A stretch of 64,000 bases of DNA from assembly GCF_000524195.1 (NCBI RefSeq), contig NW_020170381.1, positions 1,929,457 through 1,993,456 of the forward strand, read 5' to 3'. The notes beneath the pieces were generated by a model, which was not told the DNA's origin, did not search any database, and saw only the letters and a program-made list of their open reading frames with translations. Within the stretch, counting starts at the first letter, position 1. The number at the start of each line of letters is the position of its first letter. Source of the stretch: Echinococcus granulosus (taxonomy: Eukaryota; Platyhelminthes; Cestoda; Cyclophyllidea; Taeniidae). The translations under genes and the position numbers were made by a program. Of this stretch, positions 1 through 11,791 are shown in pieces.

Positions 1-580
1 CACCATCATTAATTCTTCGGCGAATCGATGTGCAAATGTAACTTTGAACAATATTGATGTCCCCTCTAAGGGAAGCTACCATCGGTCACCATTGCGAGAC
101 ACCGACTTCATTCTTCTTCCTAGGGAGTTTGATACTTCACCATTGCCAGCATATTCCTGGCCATTAAGTGGTTGCATATTGTTTATACCACACACAAAAT
201 GTAGCAGATAAAAGGGTTGGGTTTTTGTTTAGTAAAATGGGGCAGCTGCACCGCCCACTCGTAAATTGACAGGAACCGGTCAGGTCGCCCATGAAAGTAA
301 ACTCAATTCTAATTTTTAAAAGAGCTCATTAACTGGCAATCGGTTTTTCGTATAAATAATTGAGCAGATGGTGGCATTTCTCTGGCTTTTCCTGCGACTA
401 TCCTGCACTGCTTATTGTTTATCCTTCAAGGGGATGGATTTATAGCCACAAAAGATCACTGAGCTTGTGCCGAGCAATAAGTAAAAAAGGGACTTTATAG
501 CACAGTGGGATTTGTGAATTTCCCATATGCGTATACACGTTGATTTATTTACGTCAAAAAAATTCTTCCTTAATTCACAG
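1..580. other. PMCA intron sequence (left edge)
   Basis: This is AT-rich sequence without a convincing coding exon. It ends in a pyrimidine-rich tract and the acceptor AG at 579-580. It is the 3' part of the intron before the first PMCA exon seen here; the upstream PMCA exons lie outside the window. Confidence 0.7.
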
Positions 581-3500
581 CCGCCGAAGAGACCCACTGA
601 TCTACCAACGCAGTTGGGCAACAAGACGGAGTGTGCTCTGCTGGGCTTCGTGCACACGTTGGGTGCCTCCTACGAGGACATTCGGCAACAGTGGCCAGAG
701 GACTCCCTCCTGAAGGTCTTCACCTTCAACTCTGAGCGCAAGTCCATGAGTACGATCATCCGCAGCCTCGATCAGAAAAAGCGCGGTCTCACCGTCTTTA
801 CCAAGGGTGCATCCGAGATGGTGCTCAAAAAGTGAGTATTAACGTGGTTTAGTCACAGCACATTAATGTGTAAAATACGGACTGCTCTCATGCGACACAA
901 ACGTACTCCCCGCGTGGCGTCACTTCGTAAAATATAGCTAACACATCAAAGACCATTTTCCATGAACCTAGCAATTGGTAATTGTCCTTTTCACCTTTCG
1001 ACGTGAATTATTGCCTCGTGCCTCATGTCTAGCCTCCCAATCGTCTAGTGAAGAAAAGGTATATTTGAATTCACACTGTCTGAGTTCATGCATGACATCA
1101 AAGCATCTGCGTTTCCTGAATCGTGATTCTTCAATATATTCGTGCTTAGTTGCCCAATCATCAACATTCTCGCTTTCAGCTGGAGGTCTGCTACGGCATT
1201 GGTACCCGCTAAATTGGTGAGAATTTTCTTGTCCTTTACGTGCAACATCCGTTTACGCGATTCGGCCACGCGTGCACTCGCCTCGCTTGCGTCGGAGAAT
1301 AGCTTTCAATGGTGTTTGCGAAGCTGCGAGGTCATGTGTGCGTGTCTGTTTCATACTTGTCTCCGGTTCCCTTTTTCGCATGTCCGGAAGTCGTCATTAG
1401 TTTTAAAGCCAAATTGTTTTCGCAGTTCTAGGGGTAAAATATGAATTTGTTCACGTAAATCCAAGGCTCTTGCTGCTGCTTTCATTCCTCTGACAATCGC
1501 AATGCTTTGACAACTGATCGAGAAGTTTGGCTGTGCTAGTCACTGCCTACATCTTACAATTTCGATCATTTTTTCTTTGCTGCCGTTTGTTGCGGGTTCC
1601 TTCTGTAAATAAGTACGCTTGACCACCAAAGGCGTCATCCTGGCACGAAATAATTTTATTATTTTCGTCTACTTATTGTCTGGTTCATCTTATTTCGTTT
1701 ATTCGCTTTTTCAGATTTTACTTCATGAGTCCACCCTTTCCTTATGAATCATAAGTGAATTTAATTTGCTAACTCGATCTATCATGTTAATAAATAGTTT
1801 TCCTTCTCTAATCCTGGTTTTACCCAAAAGCACCATTGATGGTCCACTTAGAGCATCACTCTTGTTTGATTGCCGAAAATTGCGTTAGCCTTTCCTTTTT
1901 TCCTAAAAATTCTCTTTTTTTCATTTACTGCGCACTTTGAAATAATTCAGTAAAGAGCATACATTAAACGGCGCTTGCATGATAAAATTCTCACCACATT
2001 TTCTAACATAAGTTTTCTTCATACTGTTACTGCATTAGAAAGTAATGGCTCCGAGTGAGTGGTTCGAGGGGTGAAATCGGGAATGCCATCTCAAATAAAG
2101 TCAAGTATTTGATTGATTGTTGCTTCTTGTGTGTCTGGCGTTGTGAATTTTTTTCAAATTGCTAAAATTTTAAAAGCAAATCTTAATAGCAATGCCGCCT
2201 TCGTCTGGGTCGTTTTGGAGAGGACAGCCAGATTTATGGCCGAAAAACCCACGGATTTTGCGTAGTGAGTATGCTTGCGCTACTAGCTTCGAGTTCAATA
2301 CAATCACTGCTTAATGCAAGCTTCGTTATTGCCTCCTTCTATATCACTTGATTTTGTAATGCTTCTTGAACTAAAATTTCCAACTAATTCTTAGCGTTTT
2401 GAATTGTTTAACACCACAAAAGAAAAGCTTATGCGACCTATGGAAATGCTTCAGGAATGGTAATCCAAGAGATGCTTCAAAGCAAAAGCAATTTCGGTAG
2501 AGCAGGCTACTTTAAAGGAGATAAAGTGTATTTCCATAAGTGTCGCCAAATCCTGCATTTCACAAATCCCCTTCCGACGCCTTTCTCATACACTAATGTA
2601 TACCTAGTGACCATTCTCTTGCAGAGTAGTGTTCTTTTCGCTTAAATACAGCCATGGCCGTCTTATTCATCAGTTTGCCCTATTCTTGATTAGCTGTCAT
2701 CGCCAGTACGGCAAACTATCTGTTCTGAGGCAAGATTTGAAAGTACACGGAAAAGACTCCGCCCATCTTGTGACTTGCCCTGTACAGGCTGTGAAGGAGG
2801 CATGCGGACGATGATTACGGTAGCAACTTACAATTTAAAAATAGTAGAAAATCATTAAATTAACACATAGCTTTCATCCAAACGCTATTGTCTGCTGTAA
2901 TGCATTTTGTCTGCAACATTACCTAAATCACCTTTCTGCCATTACTATGTCAAATTAATTTGTAGCATATTTGTATTTTTTCAAATAAACACCACTTCTT
3001 TCATTTGACTCCTATGGAATTTCAACTACTTTCCATCGCTTTACATACTCCTGAGCCTTGGAGTCATGACTGAAGATTAATAGAAATAATCGACTCGGTG
3101 TGATGCTATTTACGCTCTTACACAGGCTGGTTCTTCGACTACAGCTCTTTTCTTGGGGACATGGTTGTAATGTGTTAACTTTATTTTCCAACTATCACTA
3201 TCGGAAAGTCTTACTAGACGGGTAATGCTGCTTTCACCTAAAATGCAAGATTCAATTGTTTTTGTCATTAGAGTGGTGTTTAGATCGTATTCAGTTCTAG
3301 TAGCCTTGTCTAATTCTTCATCCCCGACTCGTATCAGCACCTTTTTCTCCGGTTGACCATTGGACTGATGGCCATGCTAAGTATCATTAACTTCGTAGTT
3401 TTTTGTATTGATGGCCAAGATACGCACCGAAGTTTCGAAGGTGTTGGCGTCTAGTATTTAAGACGTGACCACAAAAGGTCGGATCACAAACTGCTCCATA

Positions 3501-6500
3501 GGCTCAAATCTGCCTCATTTTGGAAATAATGTTTCGATCAAGCATGAAAATATGCAGCCTCCAAACGAATATACTCTCGTGCTGCCACCCTCTCCCTCCG
3601 CGCCCTAGCAGCCCCTTCCTCACTCAATCACATGCGCACGCAACACTTTTGCGGCAATGTGATATGCATCGCTGTGATGTGGCTGCGAGATCGCCCGAGA
3701 GTACTATGGTTGTGGCAATTACGGATTGCTTGTGGCCAGCCTCCTCTCCCTTGTCTCCCTCCGTACGTGTGCCGACGCTGGGAGGGGAGCAGACATTCGG
3801 CATCTTCCCTTCCCAATCACTTGCTTGCCCTCCCCTGTCCCACAACCGCCTTATTTATTACTGCTCCTGCTGCTTTTCATGCGTGTGTACACTGTAATTG
3901 TCGCCCTTGGATCAGGCTGTAATTGGAGTCACTTGTGCCACTTTCATCACCATTTTGTTACCTTTGCGTTGTGTTCCATTTCGCATATTTCTTTGGTGTA
4001 CTTTCGGGCTCATTTGATCCTGCTTAAAAATACCTCTATAACCGGAGCGGAAAAAGCTATTCAAATTGCAATTGTCTTGGTGGAAGTAAAGAGCCATTGC
4101 ATAACCTTTAACGCCCAACCAGCTGCTGTCACTGCCAGTTACTTCATGCCCTAAACAGCTTACACTGCCTCACTTTATGGCAGTTCGCACTTCTGCCTCA
4201 CGCAACTGCACTCTGTTGCTGCTGTTGTTACTCCTGGTGGTGACTGCACCGCCGTTAACTTTAGCCGATATGTCACGGCCTGGCGAAAAAGTCCAGACAG
4301 GTGCTTTTTTCGAACCACAATTCGCCCGCTATCGCACCAACATCGATTTCTCAGTCGGTCTTTCCTCTTCCATCGCAGTAGGCGGAGGAGGGGGCAGCAA
4401 GCGTCGCCGCCCCTAGTGGCTGCCGAGTTGATCTATGCTCACGCAAACATGCCATTTTTCAGAAGCTTAATACTGCCTTTTCTTAGCAAACCCATTCTCC
4501 AAGCTGGGAGATTGAGTTTCTCGAAGAGTTTAATATCGGGTAGTGTCATGCCACCGTTCTCCTTCTAATAGTGATAAGGTGCTATCGTTTAATTTGTAAT
4601 TTCATCACCTAACTCTTTGGTAATAACTGAAGTGATTTTCATGCTAAAGGGAAGGTTTATGTGCCCAAAACTCTGAAATTTATAGTCACAAACTATTTTA
4701 ATATATAAATATTCCCTAACTAGCTGCTTATCAAATCATTTAATGATCGTAAACTTTGGGAAGTATAAATCTTCTGCTTCTAATTTATGATGTTATCATG
4801 TTACCTCGCCTTGATATTGGGGAGAGAGGAAGGGAAATGCGTTTACTAGTGGGAACTGGTGGGATGGGTTTTCGTCATTATTATTTGTTATTCCTTTTGG
4901 TGATCTTCCAATGCATGTTTCTTGTCTACTACCATTTGACGGTGCGGCATATCGGCGTTGTGCGTATGCCTCCCCCACTCCTGTGCTACCATTGACGTTC
5001 GGGAAAGTGCCACTTTTTTTCTTCCCTATACTAGCCGCTCCTTTGGCAATGCCGATATTCTAGTTCCGTTCTCTGGTGCTCGTACAATTTTTTCCCTTTT
5101 TAACACCACTATTAACCAAAAAGCCTTATGCAGCGAGTCTTTATTTGTGAATAGATGAATTTTCGCCTCTTCTCAGAGAGCATTTTGGTGGCATTTTTGT
5201 CTACAATTTGAAACAGCCTTTGGGGATTACTTGCATGGCTTGAAGTGGGTTTAATGCTAACGTTTAACTTAGTTATTTGCAGCAAGCTTCATTGGCATAG
5301 GAGTTTTACTAAAATGTTTTTTTTTATTCTTTAGTCCTTTATTGTTGTTATAAGCTTAATCCGTGTTTTCTCAAATAGCTTTGCATTCGAGTTATGAGCA
5401 GTTTTAGTGTGCGTGAATCCCTAGAACAATCTAGTCGATGAAGCAAGTTGTCAAATGTTTGAATTCCTTTGTTTCTGCTGAAAATTCTCATCCTCTATAA
5501 TTTGCTTTGGTTATTGCCTAAAGCTTTCGAGTGTAAAATTACTGCTTATTTGAATGTTTCTTCCAGCATTTGAGGATTGGAATCCGTGTGTGTGTGTGTG
5601 TGTGTGTTTATGGCATTTCCCTCTCCAATGGCATTCATATCCCTCTTTCAGATGTTCCTTCATACTCGGCGCTGGTGGGGAGCCCTTGCCATTTCCACAG
5701 TCAGCGCAGGAGGAAATCGTGAGGACGGTTATTGAGCCTATGGCCTCTGACGGCCTACGCACCATCGCGATCGCCTACAAAAACTACGTTGGCAACGGTG
5801 CGTCATTCCTTTATTCCATCCTACCTACCAGTCTGTTTTATGTTCACCATTGATCAGTTTCCCATTCGAATCTCATTGCAGTCTGAAATGGTGTAGTATT
5901 TGCAGAGGGGAAGCCGATATTCATCTGGAGCTTCTCACTACCGTAGCACGAGTTGGCATTGGCGCCGCTGTCTACAGTTGTGTACCCACAGATTTTGACA
6001 AGCTCATCGGTGGCCGTTTGTTTGGCTGGGAGAGGGCGTGTTTGCCCGAGAGAGATCTTGACGTAAGAACCAGTGTCCCAATAGGAAAGGGTTTTCATTT
6101 GTGTCACCTTTTCTGTCTCTTGTGTGCCTATGTTCGTGACCACTAGGCTTTCTTGTCGAAATAATACGATTTTTGAAGAAATATACGCTTTCAGTGTCCT
6201 GAGCTCTGTCACAAATAATAAAATTTGGGTCATTTTAAGTGGTGAAATCAATCCATTGAGGTTTGGATAAGTGTTCACTTCTTCCCTTTTAGGAATTCCT
6301 CCAACATCCATGTCAGTCTTTTTCTCTTATTGCAAACATACAATACAAATATCAGTTATGTTAGAATTAAATGAATTTTTCTGGCTTAATTTTAAGTGAC
6401 TTTTTGATTCCAGTCAATACATTTCAATAAATATTTCAACAAAATCTCCTCCATTGCCATCAATTTTTATGCCAATTGGTGATTTATCATTCTGTTTTTG

Positions 6501-9500
6501 AAGAGCCTTTGCAGTCAACTTTGATCATCGTGCAGGGGTGGTATGGGTCTCGGTCACTATGATTCCAATCTCAGTGACAATAACGCTTCTCACCTATCAT
6601 ATTGTTTTGATGAAATCCCTGCAAATTTTGGCTGAATTTTTTCAAAAGATTGACAACTTTTATGCTCACAGCGGGTTCTCAGTATGGTTGGCAAATATTT
6701 CTCATGTCATATGGAATTTTCTTTCACCCGTGTCTTGTTTTGTACAAAGTATTCCCAAGAAACTCCTCGCATTTACATGGATGCGGTACAGTCTCTTATA
6801 TATTGAAGTGACTACAAACTTTTAGCTGGAAGTATGCATAAAAAACGTTGAAATGTAGTGAAAAAAAGGCGCTAATGCATATGTACCCATTATTGCTTGG
6901 CAGGTGTGACTCCAGAGAGCAACGAGTTCGTGCTACCGAATGGGAGGCGAGCAAATCTGGAGGACGAAGCTAGCCTAATCTGTGACTTGACGTGCTTGGG
7001 AATCGTGGGCATTGAAGATCCGGTGCGACCGGAGGTGCCCGCGGCCATCCGCAAGTGCCAGCGTGCTGGCATCACTGTGCGTATGGTGACGGGCGACAAT
7101 ATTAATACGGCACGCTCCATCGCGCTGAAGTGCGGCATCATTTCAGAGGGAGACAACTGCACTATTCTAGAGGGAAAGACCTTCAATCAGCGCGTACGTG
7201 ACCCCCGCACGGGGAAGGTCAAGCAGGAGCTCATCGACCAGATCTGGCCCACGCTGCGTGTGCTCGCGCGCTCCTCGCCTCAGGACAAGTACACTCTCGT
7301 CTCGGGCATCATCGACAGTCATGTGACGCGTTCCCGTGAGGTCGTTGCGGTCACTGGAGACGGCACCAACGATGGACCCGCCCTGAAGAAGGCTGATGTT
7401 GGCTTTGCCATGGGCATTGCTGGCACCGATGTGGCTAAGGAGGCCTCCGATATCATCCTCACTGACGACAACTTCACCAGTATTGTCAAGGCCGTAATGT
7501 GGGGTCGCAATGTCTACGACTCAATAGCCAAGTTTCTCCAATTCCAACTCACTGTCAATGTGGTTGCTGTGATTGTCGCCTTCGTTGGTGCCTGCTTCAT
7601 TACGGTGAGTGGCCCGATTAAGATTCTACGTATTGTGGACCCGTTTATTAGGAATTCTTATTTATGCAATTATGGCGATGCTTTATCGTTTACTAACTGG
7701 AGAATTGGTGTTTAACGAAAATTGCCAGATCTCTTTAAAAGCGTTCTGGTGAACAAATACATTTGCGAATTCCTCAAATGCGCCTCAATATGTATTTGGA
7801 AAGGAGCTAATTTAATCCTGGGGATGTGCCGCGTATCATCGGCAAGGCAGAATCACTGCCTGCATGTTGGAGTTTTTGTAATTGGCGTAAATCTCGAGCG
7901 AATTACTTTTCACGTGTACTTTTCTATTCATAGGGAGCTAGCGTTCTTTTGAAAGTAGGAATTTAAACTTCCCTGGATCTACTGCACCACCGAAGAAAAT
8001 AAGTAATGCCTTCTTTTAGTTTGCTCCGATGTTTCAGTTTGCATTAAGGTGAGGTGACCTTGGAGCTGACGACCAGTCGTTGAAATAAACGACTCGAATA
8101 AATAGATTTTCAGTCGTAGTAATTTGGTTACGAAGGTCCACAGCCACTTCTTTGATGGCGCCTGTGTCCGCATTTCCTAAACTCTATTTCAAAGCCATGA
8201 CAAGGCTCGAGCCTTGTTCCTTATCACAAGCAGACGACTCACATGTTACGTGGTCTAAGCTCTGCTATTGCACGGATCCACCATCCGCAGAAATAGTATT
8301 TCTCCTATTAATATCTTTAATTAGTAGTATTAATCTCCCTTATTTACCAATAATTATGTTTTATTAACATTTGTGTCATAGGTGCAAATATTTATGTTGA
8401 CTAGCAGTCTTGAGGAATGCGCATCCCCCATGTAGTGTACTGAACGCCTAATAGTCCATAATTTTCGTAAGACTAGAACGGTTTTATGCTATCGGTTTAG
8501 GTACGATAATAAACACATTGCCCAAATCCTCTTGTCGAGCAAATATTAACATGTTTGCCAAAAATGGGAAGGAGACTGAGTATGGTATTTTTTGTCTACA
8601 GGACAGTCCCTTAAAGGCGGTGCAGATGCTGTGGGTGAATTTGATTATGGACACTCTGGCTTCGTTGGCCCTCGCCACGGAGATTCCCTCAGAAGAGTTG
8701 CTTGAGCGGGCTCCCTACGGCCGCACCAAACCCATCATCGGCCGCGCCATGATCAAAGCTATCTCGGGACAGGCCATCTACCAGCTCACCGTCATCTTCT
8801 ATCTTATCTTCTCAGGCATGCTCATCCCTTCATTTCTTGACCAATTTATCAGCACCTCGCGCTCTACCCTTGAATTTTGGGTGTGTTCTCTCGCATCTGC
8901 ACCACGCCTGCTATGTAGGAGGGGAGGGGTGGGTATGAAATTATAGAAGAAATTGGATTCGTCTCATCTCACAGCAGTCCTCGAGGGCGTAAGCGAACGA
9001 TCGATGGTCTTTCTCTTCCGGTCTGTTCGAAAGCTAACCGGAGTATACTTGAATTTCTGTTCAGAATATGGGATAGTCAGCTCTCACCAAACCAAAAATA
9101 CAGTTGTGTATCTTTTACTCCAAATAATTAATAGTTCAGGTTACAAACCTCACTTGTGGTTGTGTTTGTAAGTCTGTAAATAAAGTTGTTTTGTCGTGTA
9201 GGTGAGATTCTCTTAGACGTGGACAGCGGACGGGGCTTGTCAGCACAGGGGCAGAACCGACCAACTGAGCACTTCACCGTCATCTTCAACACCTTTGTCC
9301 TGATGACACTGTTCAATGAACTCAATGCCAGAAAAATCCATGGTCAACGCAACGTCTTCGAGGGGCTCCATCGAAACCTCCTATTTGTCGGTATCTGGGC
9401 CACCACCTTTGTCCTACAAGTGAGCATACTATTCCCACCTATTTTATCGAAATAACCTGGCACTTCTTTCAAAATATATTTCACTTTTTTTCTTCAATCC

Positions 9501-11755
9501 AACTTAGTTTGGATACCTTTGAGAGTTAGCTTTGTACTTTCGCTCTTTGCGTTTACAAGTTCGTTTATTCTACTCCTCTCAGGTGATCATTGTCCAGTTT
9601 GGCGGCTACGCCTTCTCCACTCATCCATTGAATGTGGAACAGTGGCTTTGGTGCATCTTCTTTGGCCTTGGTTCTCTTATCTGGGGACAGGTACGCAGTT
9701 TTTTTCGATATCATTCACAATTAATGTCAGAGATTCACCGGAATAGAGATGTAGCTTTTACACCCTTAGTACAGTGAGATTCCGACTCACACCTTGGGTC
9801 CTTGACCAAGATGAAAAATCCTTCGTCTCCCCTTCTGTTTCAACAGTTAGTGATTTCGGTGCCGGTGTGGGTAGTTCCAAAGCATCTAATTCCACGACGC
9901 AAACGAAAGCCTGTTCCACGCAAGTCAGTGCTCTACCAGGAGTTGGCATTGGCTCCGGAAGGTGGTGTCGCCTCCACCGGCGATCAGATGGCCGCCGCGG
10001 CCGGTGCAGGAGCGGCAGTAAGCGTGCCTGTCGCTCGTCCTGTGGTCTCCGATGTGGAGGAGGAGCTTTCCGAGTCCGAGGTCGAATCAGAAAGCGAGGA
10101 GTCTGGCGCTGAGGACACTGGCAGTGGTGACCTAAAGAGTACCGGCCAGATCCTCTGGATTCGTGGACTTTCAAGACTTCAGACACAGGTATATTCTTCG
10201 GCAACATTTGGGTTGTCGTCACCACAATTAATAGCTTGCTCATTATCCTTTATGCTTAAGTAGATAACCTCGATCACTTTTTTTATTTTGCTCTTCCGTG
10301 CAGGGTATATAATGGTCGTAGATATTATAAATACATACATATCTCTATTATATTTTGATGCCAACATCACCACACCTCACCTCTTCTTTATGTGTGCTCT
10401 CACGACCACCTCCTTCTGGCATGCGGCCCTCCTCCTTGTTCCTCCTGCTGTGCACCCCACTCGAAGCGATTGGCGTGAAAGGCAGCCCTCCTGCTCAAGG
10501 TCACACACTGTGTCTGGTTAACTGGTTTGTGTCCGTCTGCTTGTCTGTGTGGATGTCTGCCTCATAATGGAGCCGCAAGTGCTGCTGGGAGGTAAACTCC
10601 TCTGATTGCACCTGCATGCAGCCCATCACCGACGTATGTTTGACCCTACGTGAGCGTGTTTGTGTATGAATTGCAAACACCTTCTCTCTAGGCCGACAAG
10701 ACAGGAGAAATTTGGATGCGTTTAGAATGTTTTTATTGCTTATCCCTTTGGGTAATAAACTCAGGTTTACTTGATAGGGTAGCATGAGTATTACTAAAAT
10801 AGGTGCTTTTTCTTCACTACAGTTCATTTTAAATGCTCAAACATGAGTCGATTATTTGTCTTTAGGACTCGCACTATTTTTTACACCTTCACGAGGTTAC
10901 CTGAAGGAGGCAATTAAGGATCATAATCTGCGCTCTACGTTGGTGAAAAGCGTTGGAGTGGAGTTTCCATCTGACGTCTAAGCCATTACTGCTGAAAATA
11001 ATTTGATTCTTATTTAGTTTTATATACTGCTAGATGGGCGAATCATAGGTTCTCCACTCGTTCGGCAGTGCACTTAGCTGTCACTTTTGGGATCTTGTCT
11101 GCAGCCTAGCATCTTTTTCCCTGCGCTGGACTAACTACTTCATTTTTGAGCTATTTTTTTGATAAACATTTGGGGAGAAAATGCCGGGTTTCATGAACAC
11201 TTGTGAGATCAAAGTAGGGGACCGTGCTTTAATCAGGAGAATTTCACTTTGTACTGGTCAAAATGTTCTTCAAGCCTAAAATAGCCTAGAAAAAACACAT
11301 GGCAAGTTTTACGTGTCCATTTACCAGATTAAATATTCTAATTGCCATGGTAGGTGTATGGGGATACTTTGAATTGGGGAGGGGGGTGAAGGTGCAGAAG
11401 TCTGTTAAATACGGAATGAATGTAAGGAGGTTCCTACCAGCAGCATTTGGGCGTGTGTGGGTGCGCGTCAGTATGTGTGTCCTACCGCTTGGTTTTCGTC
11501 TGTGCTCACACCAAGTTGTCGTAAGCCCTTCTGACGTGGATTATTTTTCTCCCTTTTCTTCTTCCTTCGCGACTTCAATCGATCCATCGGCGACGCTTCC
11601 TCCGCCACGGACTCGACACCGCTGTCGTCAATGTCTATTGGCTGCTTACATGCATCCATCACCCACTAAACCACACATGCTTCCTCCTTTCCCGATCCTT
11701 TCCGTTGTTTGTCTCTCGCGTTTTCGCCCTCTCTAATCTTCTTCTGTCAATCTCT

Positions 11756-11791
<36 letters not shown>

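Larger units (their letters stand above)
832..5651. other. PMCA intron, 4.8 kb
   Basis: GT-AG intron with donor GTGAGT at 832. It is mostly AT-rich. A pyrimidine- and GC-richer block at about 3560-4430 contains the signal-peptide ORF at 4177-4416. A TG repeat lies just before the acceptor. I see no other supportable gene. Confidence 0.7.

Noticed and set aside
5844..6311. Minus-strand ORF of 155 codons in a PMCA intron
   Set aside because: No recognisable domain, no supporting splice or start context. It overlaps the possible plus-strand cryptic exon, and its length can be explained by local composition.
8816..8946. Extension of PMCA exon 8602 beyond 8815 as coding
   Set aside because: The open frame adds residues not collinear with the family, and the GT donors there give the wrong phase for exon 9202 except one with poor context (8885).
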